A stretch of 64,000 nt of DNA from Calditrichota bacterium (GTDB taxonomy: Bacteria > Calditrichota > Calditrichia > Calditrichales > J004), in contig JABFGF010000001.1 of assembly GCA_013112635.1 (NCBI GenBank), forward strand, positions 1,178,001 to 1,242,000, in the 5' to 3' direction. The notes beneath the pieces are model-generated. The model saw nothing but the letters and a program-made list of their open reading frames with translations. It searched no databases and was not told the DNA's origin. Positions within the stretch are counted from its first letter, which is position 1, and the number at the start of each line of letters is the position of its first letter. Shown here piece after piece: positions 54,628 through 63,759 of the stretch. Position numbers and translations under genes: made by a program.

Positions 54628-55899
54628 TTATTTAAATCTGTCTTTAAATGCCCACAAGCCAAGCGCCGGATTGGAGATATAAAATATTTCCTCACCATCA
54701 GGCATGGTGTTAAAACCATCTTGCAACTTTTGTGGATCATACTTTTTTTGCATCTGCATTAAATCTGCATATTGGAAATTTACACTTTCTATTTCCTCTT
54801 TTGTAAGATTCCCCGGGCAATAGGTTATTTTAAACCTGTCTTCCGAAGAGCCGTGAATAAGATGTGCAGCCGCACTCAAATTATTCTGGAGATCGTCATT
54901 TTCACTGGTCAGTTTGAGTATTTCGGGTGTGGTCAGATAGCCATATTTTCTGATCAGCTTGTCGATTTCTTTATCCTCCCCAAACTCTTCCAGACCCGGA
55001 GCAAGAACGATAAGTTCACCTTCATCTGCAATGGCCATGCGTGTGCGGTATATACTTTTATTTCCAAGCCAGGTACTTTTAAACTCAGAAGGATCAAGAT
55101 ATACCACTACCTTTTTTAGCTCTTTATCCAGCATTTGAAAATTCACTTGTAATGAAAGCTCAGACGCTTTTTCAAAGCACTCCATGTCATCGCCAATATA
55201 AAGCCCCCTTACTACCAAATCACCAGCTGCATTTTTACCGACAACAGTGTGGGCATAAACAATTGGTAAATCTTTCGCAAAATGATCGGAAGCATAATTC
55301 AGCACCTGGCGGACAGGTGTTATTGCCCTGCCCATTATACGTTCCATTCCAAAAACGGCACCAAGGTAATGGCTTTTATTTATTCCTTCAGAACCGCCCG
55401 TTCCAACAAAAATATTTTTATTATAGTTGGCCATCCCAATCACTTCGTGCGGGACAACCTGACCAATGGAAAGAATCAAATCATGATCACCATGCGCCAG
55501 AAGTTTGTTTACCATTGCCGGCATTGTATAATTGAGTTTCCCCTCAGAAACTTCACTAACAAATTCAGATGGTACATCGCCAAGTTTTACCACATCATTT
55601 CGCCAATCATGAACGCGAAACAAATCATCCGGTACATCCTTAAACATGTGATTTATCTGATCACTTGTCATGGCTGAATGTGTGCCTAAGGCAGGCAATA
55701 CCTCTGTCAAGGCTTCACCATAATATTGATACAAATACCGGGTAAGTTCACCAGCAAATGAATGAAAACGCGTATAATCCGGCGGTACTGCCAAAACCTT
55801 TTTGCGCTTTCCCATTTTGTCCAGAGCCTCAAACAAAGCTTCTTTCAGGTTGTTCGAACTAAACTCTGTATCAACCGATCCTTTTGCATAATAAAGCAT
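54628..55899 (-). CDS. LarA-family nickel-pincer epimerase/racemase
   Basis: 423 residues with an AGGA site. LarA enzymes use a nickel-pincer nucleotide tethered to a lysine to move a hydride at the alpha carbon of 2-hydroxy acids. Here H151, K161 and H177 keep exactly the spacing (10 and 16) of H174, K184 and H200 of the lactate racemase. DYTR (R44), GTHSAM (H74) and GNKSIYRT complete the family pattern. Homologues in sugar-acid clusters are C2 epimerases. The obvious substrate here is mannonate or gluconate. The cofactor genes larB, larC and larE are not in the window. Confidence 0.88.
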   Translation of the reverse strand: MLYYAKGSVDTEFSSNNLKEALFEALDKMGKRKKVLAVPPDYTRFHSFAGELTRYLYQYYGEALTEVLPALGTHSAMTSDQINHMFKDVPDDLFRVHDWRNDVVKLGDVPSEFVSEVSEGKLNYTMPAMVNKLLAHGDHDLILSIGQVVPHEVIGMANYNKNIFVGTGGSEGINKSHYLGAVFGMERIMGRAITPVRQVLNYASDHFAKDLPIVYAHTVVGKNAAGDLVVRGLYIGDDMECFEKASELSLQVNFQMLDKELKKVVVYLDPSEFKSTWLGNKSIYRTRMAIADEGELIVLAPGLEEFGEDKEIDKLIRKYGYLTTPEILKLTSENDDLQNNLSAAAHLIHGSSEDRFKITYCPGNLTKEEIESVNFQYADLMQMQKKYDPQKLQDGFNTMPDGEEIFYISNPALGLWAFKDRFK

Positions 55900-55917
55900 A
55901 TTTTTCCTGTTTGATTT

Positions 55918-57327
55918 TTAAATCCATTGTGTATGAAAAAACTCACCACGCGGTTTGTCCACACGTTCATAAGTATGGGCGCCAAAATAGTCACGCTGTG
56001 CCTGTAAAAGATTAGCTGGCAAACGTTCACAGCGGTAGCTGTCATAATAAGCCAATGCACTGCTAAATGCCGGGACAGGAATCCCTAATTCTGTGGCTTT
56101 AGAAATTACTTTACGCCAGGCCCCCTGTGTTGCATCAATGACAGATTTGAAGTAATCATCCAGCAATAGGTTTGCAAGGTTAATATCATTTTCAAAAGCA
56201 GATTTTATATTATCTAAAAATTGTGCACGGATAATACATCCCGCCCGCCATAAAAGAGCAATATTTCCAAAATTGAGATTCCAGCCATATTCTTCATCCG
56301 CAGCACGCATTAATTGAAACCCTTGAGCATAAGAGCAAATCTTTGAAGCAAACAACGCTTTGCGGATCATTTCTACAAATTCAGTTCTATCGCCATCATA
56401 TAAATGGTCAGGCCCATTTAGCTTTTTAGATGCTTTTACCCGTTCTTCTTTTATTGCGCTTAATGTACGCGCAAAAACTGCTTCAGCAATAGTTTGTACA
56501 GGGATGCCCAAATCAAGCGCAGCAATGCTTGTCCACTTTCCCGTTCCTTTTTGACCGGCTGTATCCAGAATAACATCAACCATTGGCTTTCCGGAATCTT
56601 CATCCTTTTTGGCCAGAATATCACCGGTTATTTCAATAAGATAACTATTTAATTCTCCTGCATTCCATTCGGCAAAAGTTTTATGCATTTCATCAGAAGA
56701 CATTCCCAATGATTGGTCCATTAAATGATAGGCTTCACAAATCATCTGCATATCCGCGTATTCAATTCCATTATGTACCATTTTCACAAAATGGCCTGCA
56801 CCACCTTCACCAACCCATTCAGCACAAGATTCACCTTCATCCGTTTTAGCAGCAATTGCCTGTAAGATTGGTTTGACCAATGGCCAAGCATCCGGGTCTC
56901 CGCCGGGCATAATCGAAGGTCCCCATAAAGCGCCTTTTTCACCACCACTAACACCCGTACCGATATAAGAAATACCGTCTTTTTTAAGTTCCTTCCAACG
57001 TCTCTCCGTATCAGGAAAATGTGTGTTTCCTCCATCGATCAATAAATCATTTTTATTCAGATATGGTTTCAGGTCGCTGATGACCGCATCAACTGGATTA
57101 CCAGCAGGCACCATCATTAAAATGCGTTTTGGGGATTCTAATGCCGAAACAAACTCATTTAAGTCTAAACAGACCTGCATAACTTTTCCGTTAAACTTAT
57201 CTTTTGCCGCTGATCTTTTTTCTTCATCAAGATCAAATCCGGCAACACTAAATTTATTACGCTCAATATTCAGGGCTAAATTTTGCCCCATAACACCAAG
57301 TCCGATAACACCTATATTATATTTCAT
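55918..57327 (-). CDS. gnd: 6-phosphogluconate dehydrogenase, decarboxylating
   Basis: 469 residues, the full length of the dimeric enzyme. It oxidises 6-phosphogluconate to ribulose 5-phosphate and CO2. Motifs are IGVIGLGVMGQNLALNI, ILMMVPAGNPVDAV, DGGNTHFPDTERR, GTGVSGGEKGALWGPSIMPGG with the catalytic Lys further on in GHFVKMVHNGIEYADMQ, and the C-terminal AQRDYFGAHTYERVD. In other uronate operons this enzyme is not expected, because the standard route ends at KDPG. It sits between the SDR and LarA genes. Confidence 0.96.
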   Translation of the reverse strand: MKYNIGVIGLGVMGQNLALNIERNKFSVAGFDLDEEKRSAAKDKFNGKVMQVCLDLNEFVSALESPKRILMMVPAGNPVDAVISDLKPYLNKNDLLIDGGNTHFPDTERRWKELKKDGISYIGTGVSGGEKGALWGPSIMPGGDPDAWPLVKPILQAIAAKTDEGESCAEWVGEGGAGHFVKMVHNGIEYADMQMICEAYHLMDQSLGMSSDEMHKTFAEWNAGELNSYLIEITGDILAKKDEDSGKPMVDVILDTAGQKGTGKWTSIAALDLGIPVQTIAEAVFARTLSAIKEERVKASKKLNGPDHLYDGDRTEFVEMIRKALFASKICSYAQGFQLMRAADEEYGWNLNFGNIALLWRAGCIIRAQFLDNIKSAFENDINLANLLLDDYFKSVIDATQGAWRKVISKATELGIPVPAFSSALAYYDSYRCERLPANLLQAQRDYFGAHTYERVDKPRGEFFHTQWI

Positions 57328-57341
57328 TTTAAAATCCTTTA

Positions 57342-58163
57342 TTAAACTCCACTAAAGGCAGAAAATCCACCATCAACCGGAACAACAATCCCGGTTACAA
57401 AAGCTGAGGCATCTGATAAGAGCCATACAATTGTTCCAACCAAATCTTCCGGATTTCCATAACGCCCCATAGGTGTATGGCCAATTATTGATTTACCACG
57501 CTCCGTTGGCTTGCCTGTTTTTTCATCGGTTAACAAAAAACGGTTCTGATTGGTCAGAAAAAATCCTGGTGCGATTGCATTTACACGAATATTTGCAGAA
57601 TACTCCTGTGCCATATGTACCGCCAGCCATTGTGTAAAATTGCTCACCGCTGCTTTTGCTGAAGAATATGCCGGAATTCGTGTTAAAGGACGAAAAGCAT
57701 TCATGGAGGAAATATTTAAAATATTACCACTTCCCTGATCTGCAAAAAGTTTCCCAAACACCTGACTTGGTAAAACCGTACCCGTGAGATTAAGCTGCAT
57801 AACCCAGTTAAATGCCTCAGCCGGGATATTAAAAAAACTCATATCCGCGTTGGTTGTTGATTTTGGATGATTGCCCCCAGCACCGTTTATTAACACATCG
57901 ATTTGGCCAAATTTTTTAAGAATATCATCTTTACATTCTTCAATGGAGTCTTTATTTAAAACATCACATTTGAAAACTGCATAATCTGCTTTTGACTTTT
58001 CGAGCCTGTTTAAAACAGGTTCATGCAAATCAGTTTTTAAATCCATAATTGCAACTTTACAGTTTTGTTCGGCTAAGGCACAGGCTATTACACTGCCCAA
58101 AACACCACCGCCACCGGTTATTGCGACTACTTTGTTTTTTATATCAAAAAGAGAATTGTTCAA
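57342..58163 (-). CDS. SDR-family fructuronate reductase (mannonate oxidoreductase)
   Basis: 273 residues from TTG 58163 with GGAG upstream. A short-chain dehydrogenase: ITGGGGVLGSVIACALAEQ, INGAGGNHPKSTT, NISSMNAFRPLTRIPAYSSAKAA (Ser, Tyr and Lys of the active site) and a C-terminal VPVDGGFSAFSGV. This pattern belongs to the SDR type of D-mannonate oxidoreductase, which reduces fructuronate to mannonate, rather than KduD. It follows UxaE by 30 bases. Confidence 0.85.
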   Translation of the reverse strand: MNNSLFDIKNKVVAITGGGGVLGSVIACALAEQNCKVAIMDLKTDLHEPVLNRLEKSKADYAVFKCDVLNKDSIEECKDDILKKFGQIDVLINGAGGNHPKSTTNADMSFFNIPAEAFNWVMQLNLTGTVLPSQVFGKLFADQGSGNILNISSMNAFRPLTRIPAYSSAKAAVSNFTQWLAVHMAQEYSANIRVNAIAPGFFLTNQNRFLLTDEKTGKPTERGKSIIGHTPMGRYGNPEDLVGTIVWLLSDASAFVTGIVVPVDGGFSAFSGV

Positions 58164-58193
58164 AATTTATCTCCTAAATTCTGTTATAATTAT

Positions 58194-59444
58194 TTAAAAA
58201 AAAAGAGGTCTAATGTGTCGCTCAAAGATATTTTCAGTTACATTTTTGGTAATTATATCTTCATTCTTTTCCAGGGCCTTTAAATAAGTATCACCCATCT
58301 TGGCAGCCATTTTATATCCAACATGTAACAATTGCCTAAAATGAAGATTGTAGTTTAGATTTTGCTGATCATGCCTAAGTGACTCAGAAAATTTTATTCC
58401 ATCCCATTTTGAAACTTCGTCCGCTGTAGGCAATTTGTTTTTGTCAATATCAATAACCGATGCATATGGAGCGCATAGTTCATCAAAATTATCTAATGAT
58501 TTTCTATAAATATCTTGCGCAATTTTCAACCCTTCACCACCTGCTTCGGCCAGCCCAATCAATTCTTCAAGCCACGTTGTTCCGGCTGTTTTTAAATGTA
58601 AGCCGGCATTAAATTTATTAATGGCTTCTCTAATAATAGGATAAATGGAAAATTTGTCACTTCCGGAATGCACGCTTAATTTTAAATCTTGCGGTAGACT
58701 AAATTCTTTTATAGCTACTTTTAGCACAGCGAGATCTTGTTCAAACTCTTGTTTAAATTTTTGCAGGTCCCCAACATAATCCACACCCTTGTTAAAGCGC
58801 CCGCTAAATTTCGGTGCAATAGTTTGTAGTGGGATTTTTTCAGCAGATAATGCGGAAAGTATCAGGAACATCTCTCCGGGTGTTTGCGGTTGATCCGTCT
58901 CATCCATAGAAACTTCTATTACAAAAGGCTTCTCCGCTTTTTGGGATGCGATGTGCCTAAATATTCTTCCAGCCTGTTGTGCTGCGTAAAGGTATTTTTC
59001 AGCTACATTTTTTATTAATTTTTCATTAATCTCAAGTTTTTGATTCAGGACGGGTAAAACAAGTTCGCCGATATATTTTGAATTAGTTTTTACAAAATCA
59101 TCAATGGCAACATCTTCAACTTTCTCACCAATAAAGTCTGCAACATCCAGAGTAAAGAAATCGCAATGGTCCATAAAGAAATCAACTGTTTCAAGATTGA
59201 TATGGTCCGCATCTACTAGATAAGGTTTTTGCCAGGTCAGATCTTTTACAGCAATATCTGCTTGCTGCCTGGCTGTGATGGGTTCACTGCTAATTGTTTG
59301 ATGCTCGCGGTAAGATTTATTCCAAACTGGAGTAAGTTCAACTCCAGCATCATCAGCATGTTTAATTGCTGCCAGTTGGGCTTTTGCCTGGTGTGCAAAA
59401 CGGTCTCCAACTCCGAATGAAAACTTGGTTATTATTTCTTTCAT
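58194..59444 (-). CDS. uxaE: tagaturonate epimerase UxaE
   Basis: 416 residues. UxaE converts D-tagaturonate to D-fructuronate (C4 epimerisation), letting galacturonate enter the glucuronate branch. Family motifs are FSFGVGDRFAHQAKAQ at the start, VDADHIN, VSMDETDQPQTPGEMF, APKFSGRFNKGVDYVGD, LSVHSGSDKFSIYP and LKTAGTTWLEE, then RQLLHVGYKMAA. These supply the metal and substrate residues. It is 42 bases after the TRAP large membrane subunit. Confidence 0.9.
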   Translation of the reverse strand: MKEIITKFSFGVGDRFAHQAKAQLAAIKHADDAGVELTPVWNKSYREHQTISSEPITARQQADIAVKDLTWQKPYLVDADHINLETVDFFMDHCDFFTLDVADFIGEKVEDVAIDDFVKTNSKYIGELVLPVLNQKLEINEKLIKNVAEKYLYAAQQAGRIFRHIASQKAEKPFVIEVSMDETDQPQTPGEMFLILSALSAEKIPLQTIAPKFSGRFNKGVDYVGDLQKFKQEFEQDLAVLKVAIKEFSLPQDLKLSVHSGSDKFSIYPIIREAINKFNAGLHLKTAGTTWLEELIGLAEAGGEGLKIAQDIYRKSLDNFDELCAPYASVIDIDKNKLPTADEVSKWDGIKFSESLRHDQQNLNYNLHFRQLLHVGYKMAAKMGDTYLKALEKNEDIITKNVTENIFERHIRPLFF

Positions 59445-59486
59445 TTTTTATTTATCCTTTTCTAAATTTCATTTTTTATTTTAATT

Positions 59487-60782
59487 CTAATAACCAAACA
59501 ATGATGGTAGCCACAGACTTAATTCAGGTATATAAGTAACCAGCATTAGAGCAATAATCATAGCGATATAGAATGGCAATAATGGCCGTACAAGCTTTGA
59601 AATCGATGTCTGCCCTATTCCACAGCCCACAAAAAGCACACTCCCAACCGGTGGAGTACACAATCCAATGCTTAAGTTTAACACCATCATAATGCCAAAA
59701 TGAAGAGGCTCAATTCCCAGCTCAACAACAACTGGCAAAAAGATGGGCGTAAAAATTAATACTGCTGGCGTCATATCCATAAAAGTACCAACAATTAATA
59801 GCAGCACATTGATAATCAATAAAATAACAATTGTACTGTCCGTCATACCCACTAAAGCTGCTGTTATATTTTGGGGAATATTTTCATAGGATAAAATCCA
59901 GGACATTGCTTTTGATGTTCCGATAAGTAACATTACTATTGCTGTTGTTTCTACGGTTTTTAGAAGAATGCCCGGTAGGTCTTTTATTTTTACTTCGCGA
60001 TAAACCACTACAGCCAGAATAAGTGAGTAAATTACCGCAACCGCACTTGCCTCAGTTGCTGTAAAAACACCTGCGATAATCCCGCCGATAACAATGTAAA
60101 TCAACAACAAACTTGGCACTGCATCGAGTAATTTTTTCCCGGCATAAATAAAACTATAACGCTCCCCTTTTGGATAACCTTTTATTACTGCAGTAAAAGC
60201 AGCTACAGCTATCAAACCCATTCCTACCAAAATCCCCGGAAGATATCCTGCTATAAAAAGCGCCGCAATGGAAACACCCCCGCTGGCCAGGGAATAAACT
60301 ATTAAAATATTACTCGGTGGAATTAGCAGCCCGGTTGTTGAAGCTGTTACAGTTAATGCTGTATTAAAATTCTTATCATATCCCTCTTTATTCATGGATG
60401 GGATCATAAATCCACCAATAGCCGATGTGGCTGCTACCGCCGATCCGGAAATCGCGCCAAAAAACATACAAGCCACAATATTTACATAGGCCAAACCACC
60501 CGGAAAAGTACCAACAACAACTTTCGCAAAGTCAATCAGCCGCCGAGCAATTCCTCCGCGTCCCATCAATAATCCCGAAAGAATAAAAAATGGAATCGCC
60601 AATAATGCAAAGCTGTTTATACCTGTTGCCATTTGTTGTGCAACAGTAGTTATTGCCGGCCCAGGAGCAATTGTAAATATCATTGTCAGGATTGTAGAAA
60701 TACCAATACTTATTGCAATTGGCACATTAAGGGCCAGTAAAATGACAAAACTTATGATTAATACAAAAACTGAAATATCCAT
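59487..60782 (-). CDS. dctM: TRAP transporter large membrane subunit DctM
   Basis: 431 residues with about a dozen membrane segments. Typical DctM motifs are ALNVPIAISIGIST, IPFFILSGLLMGRGGIARRL, MFFGAISGSAVAATSAIGG, IPPSNILIVYSLASGG, and NLSIGLCTPPVGSVLFVGCGIG near the end. It couples sodium flow to uptake of the acid held by DctP. It is 15 bases after dctQ. Confidence 0.94.
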   Translation of the reverse strand: MDISVFVLIISFVILLALNVPIAISIGISTILTMIFTIAPGPAITTVAQQMATGINSFALLAIPFFILSGLLMGRGGIARRLIDFAKVVVGTFPGGLAYVNIVACMFFGAISGSAVAATSAIGGFMIPSMNKEGYDKNFNTALTVTASTTGLLIPPSNILIVYSLASGGVSIAALFIAGYLPGILVGMGLIAVAAFTAVIKGYPKGERYSFIYAGKKLLDAVPSLLLIYIVIGGIIAGVFTATEASAVAVIYSLILAVVVYREVKIKDLPGILLKTVETTAIVMLLIGTSKAMSWILSYENIPQNITAALVGMTDSTIVILLIINVLLLIVGTFMDMTPAVLIFTPIFLPVVVELGIEPLHFGIMMVLNLSIGLCTPPVGSVLFVGCGIGQTSISKLVRPLLPFYIAMIIALMLVTYIPELSLWLPSLFGY

Positions 60783-60797
60783 TTATATCGTTCCTAT

Positions 60798-61310
60798 TTA
60801 ATCAATTACATTAGTTTGCTGAGTTGAAAACTCTCCCGGTTGTTTTCGCCAGGCATCAATTATAAAAACGACCGAATAATAGATCATTAAAATCCCTGTT
60901 AGAGGTAATACCAGGTAAACATAACCCATCGGTATTCCCATTGCCGGAGAGATTTGATTTAGTGTAAAAGTCAGGTCAACTAATCTTAATCCACCAACAA
61001 CCAATACAAACAATGCAAAAAGCGATACAATGGAATAGATCAATATCTCCGCGCCTTTTCTTTTGGTACCCTTAAGTTGTGTTGTCAAAATATCAATCCC
61101 AAGATGGGCACGGGTATATAGAGCATACGATGCCCCCAACAATCCTATCCAAATCAATAGAAACCCGGCAAGTTCCTCTGTGTATGAACTTGGATCTTTT
61201 AATATAAACCGCGTAAATATTTGCCATGAAACATCAATAACAATCAGTGCCATCAGAGATATCAAAAAAATCTCCAAAGTTTTTGTTATTGTCTTTGTAA
61301 GCTTTTGCAT
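60798..61310 (-). CDS. dctQ: TRAP transporter small membrane subunit DctQ
   Basis: 170 residues with four membrane helices. The conserved SYTEELAGFLLIWIGLLGAS and AYALYTRAHLGID-type segments mark DctQ. It forms the membrane complex with DctM and lies between dctP and dctM in one operon. Confidence 0.92.
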   Translation of the reverse strand: MQKLTKTITKTLEIFLISLMALIVIDVSWQIFTRFILKDPSSYTEELAGFLLIWIGLLGASYALYTRAHLGIDILTTQLKGTKRKGAEILIYSIVSLFALFVLVVGGLRLVDLTFTLNQISPAMGIPMGYVYLVLPLTGILMIYYSVVFIIDAWRKQPGEFSTQQTNVID

Positions 61311-61323
61311 ACTTCTTACCTAT

Positions 61324-62307
61324 TTATTTGATTTCATTTATCTGTTTAATAAGCGTATAAATTGATGTACCTTTATACGATTCGTGCATTTCTTTAACGG
61401 CTCCCTGAAACGGCGTTTTGTCCGGGTAAATTACCTGAACACCGGCCTCTTGTACTGCTGCCAGCGCTTCGTCACTTGCTTTTTTCCATAATGTTTTTTG
61501 AAATTCTACAGACTCATCCACGGCCTCTTGTAACCAGATCTGCTCCTGCTCACTTAAGCTATTCCAAACAACTGTACTCATAATTAAAATATCCGGAACA
61601 GCCGTGTGTTCATCCAGACTATAATATTTGCACACTTCATAATGCTTTGATAGATAAAAACTGGGGGGATTATTTTCCGCGCCATCAACAACTCCTTGCT
61701 GCAAGGAAGTGTATAACTCGCCCCAGGGAATTGGAGTAGCTGACCCTCCGAGTGATTTAACCATTTGCATTGCTGTAATACTTTTCATTACGCGGATTTT
61801 CAACCCGGCAAGATCATCAGGTTTATTAACCGGTTTTTCTTTTGTATAAAAACTGCGGCTGCCTGCATCATAGTAACACATACCTCTCAAGTAGTAAGGC
61901 TCGCCGGAAAGCAATAAGTTTTTACCAATTTCTCCATTTAAAACATTCCATTTATGTTCATCGTTGCGAAAGATATATGGTACACCAAATATCTTCATTT
62001 CTGGAACAAATCCCTCCATTGGCGCGGTAGATACTTTGGTCATCGCCAAACTTCCAATCTGCAACAATTCAATCAGATCACGCTCTCCACCCAATTGGCC
62101 ACCCGGATAAATATCAACGCGCATTTTTCCACCAGATTTTTCTGCGATCTTCTTAGCCATATAAACCATCCCATTATGAACTGGGTGGCTGGTATCTAAA
62201 ACATGAGCCAGTTTTATGACAGTAGTACTGCTTTCATTTTTACAAGAAATAGTAATTCCAGCAAGTACAATTAATAGTGTTATTTTCGTTTTAAGAAGTA
62301 TTTTCAT
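61324..62307 (-). CDS. dctP: TRAP solute-binding lipoprotein DctP
   Basis: 327 residues. The signal sequence ends in TISC, a probable lipid attachment Cys. The fold shows KLAHVLDTSHPVHNGMVY, the GGQLGGERDLIELLQIG loop, LAGLKIRVMKS with the acid-binding Arg, and DGAENNPPSFYLSKHYEV. Neighbour UxaC suggests the ligand is a hexuronate. It is 33 bases after uxaC. Confidence 0.94.
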   Translation of the reverse strand: MKILLKTKITLLIVLAGITISCKNESSTTVIKLAHVLDTSHPVHNGMVYMAKKIAEKSGGKMRVDIYPGGQLGGERDLIELLQIGSLAMTKVSTAPMEGFVPEMKIFGVPYIFRNDEHKWNVLNGEIGKNLLLSGEPYYLRGMCYYDAGSRSFYTKEKPVNKPDDLAGLKIRVMKSITAMQMVKSLGGSATPIPWGELYTSLQQGVVDGAENNPPSFYLSKHYEVCKYYSLDEHTAVPDILIMSTVVWNSLSEQEQIWLQEAVDESVEFQKTLWKKASDEALAAVQEAGVQVIYPDKTPFQGAVKEMHESYKGTSIYTLIKQINEIK

Positions 62308-62340
62308 AATAGCCCTTAATAAAACCTCATCAACAAATTG

Positions 62341-63753
62341 TTATAATTTATATGCCTCTTTTGCCAGGTCATAAGCCAGGGCTTTACTTAAAATCGTTGC
62401 CTGATCCATATCAATAATATGTCTGGCAACCTGGTCTGCCAGAAAATTTGAATCAACCCGTCGGCTTACGTCATGCCGTGCCGGTATTGAAAGAAAAGCA
62501 CGCGTATCATCATTAAATCCAACTGTATTATAAAATCCCGCCGTTTCTGTTACCATATGCCTGTAGCGTGTCATCCCTTCAATGCTGTCATGAAACCACC
62601 ATGCAGGACCAAGTTTCATCGCCGGATAATGACCGGCAAGTGGGGCAAGCTCCCTGGAATAAACAGTTTCATCGAGGGTAAAAACAATCAATTTAAATGC
62701 AGGATTGTTACCATAAGCTTTAAGAAGTGTCTGTAGGTTACGTGTGTATTCTGTTTGAATCGGAATATCTGCGCCTTTGTCGAGACCAAATCTATCAAAT
62801 ATTATTTGATTATGGTTTCGGAATGATCCGGCATGTATTTGCATAACCAGGCCATCATCAACACTCATCCTGGCCATTTCCATCAACATATTTGCTGTAA
62901 ATAAGTGTGCGTCATTTTTATCTGCCTGCCCTTTTAAAGCACGTTGGAAGATCGCCTCAGATTCTAAGCTGCTAAGTTTATTTGTATAAGGTGAAAGTAC
63001 ACCCTGGTCGGTAGAAGTAGCGCCCATTTCTTTAAAAAAGGCCCTGCGATTCTCAAGGGCCGATATGAACTTTTTAAACGATTTAATTTCTATATCTGTT
63101 GCTTTCCCTAATTTTTCAATTTCAAATTTCCAGTCGTCCGCTAAAATATTTACAACAGCATCCGGACGGAATGCCGGTACGACTCTTCCTGTCCAACCTG
63201 AGTTTTTAATTTTTTGATGGTGTTCCAAACTGTCTGCAGCGCCATCGGTTGTGCTTAATACTTCAATATTAAATTGTTCAAAAAGTGTGCGCGGTTTAAA
63301 CTCGGCCGATTTTAATTTCTCATTGATCTTATCATAAATTTTCATTGCATTATTGGAGTCTGGCCGTTCTTCAATCCCAAACACTTCCACAAATTCATGT
63401 GCTAACCAAACTCCTGTAGGAGTCCCGGCGAATAAATGAAAATTTTCTGAAAATAATTGCCAAATTTTTCTGTGGTCTGTTTCCACTTCGCTACAATCAA
63501 CCGTTGGAACGCCTAATTTTTCCAAAGGAATTCCCTGAGAATAAAGCATCCGAAAAATATAATGATCGGGGATTAGGATAAGCTCAGTTGGATCAGGAAA
63601 AGATTGATTGTCCGCAAGAATCTTTGGGTTAACGTGGCCATGGGGACTTATTATTGGCAGATCTTTAATATTATTATATAACTCACGGGCTATTTTTCGT
63701 ACTTTTGGGTTGGGATCAAAGAACCGATCCGGGTGAATATCAAATTTACTCAT
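62341..63753 (-). CDS. uxaC: uronate isomerase
   Basis: 470 residues from ATG 63753, with AAAGGA eight bases upstream (a TTG two codons earlier is less likely). UxaC turns galacturonate into tagaturonate and glucuronate into fructuronate. Motifs are PIISPHGHVNPKILA, EVLSTTDGAADSLEHHQ, VPAFRPDAVVNI, VMQIHAGSFRNHN, FTLDETVYSRELAPLAGHYP and RHDVSRR near the end. It follows the LacI-type regulator, whose stop lies just before. Confidence 0.96.
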   Translation of the reverse strand: MSKFDIHPDRFFDPNPKVRKIARELYNNIKDLPIISPHGHVNPKILADNQSFPDPTELILIPDHYIFRMLYSQGIPLEKLGVPTVDCSEVETDHRKIWQLFSENFHLFAGTPTGVWLAHEFVEVFGIEERPDSNNAMKIYDKINEKLKSAEFKPRTLFEQFNIEVLSTTDGAADSLEHHQKIKNSGWTGRVVPAFRPDAVVNILADDWKFEIEKLGKATDIEIKSFKKFISALENRRAFFKEMGATSTDQGVLSPYTNKLSSLESEAIFQRALKGQADKNDAHLFTANMLMEMARMSVDDGLVMQIHAGSFRNHNQIIFDRFGLDKGADIPIQTEYTRNLQTLLKAYGNNPAFKLIVFTLDETVYSRELAPLAGHYPAMKLGPAWWFHDSIEGMTRYRHMVTETAGFYNTVGFNDDTRAFLSIPARHDVSRRVDSNFLADQVARHIIDMDQATILSKALAYDLAKEAYKL

Positions 63754-63759
63754 AGTCAA

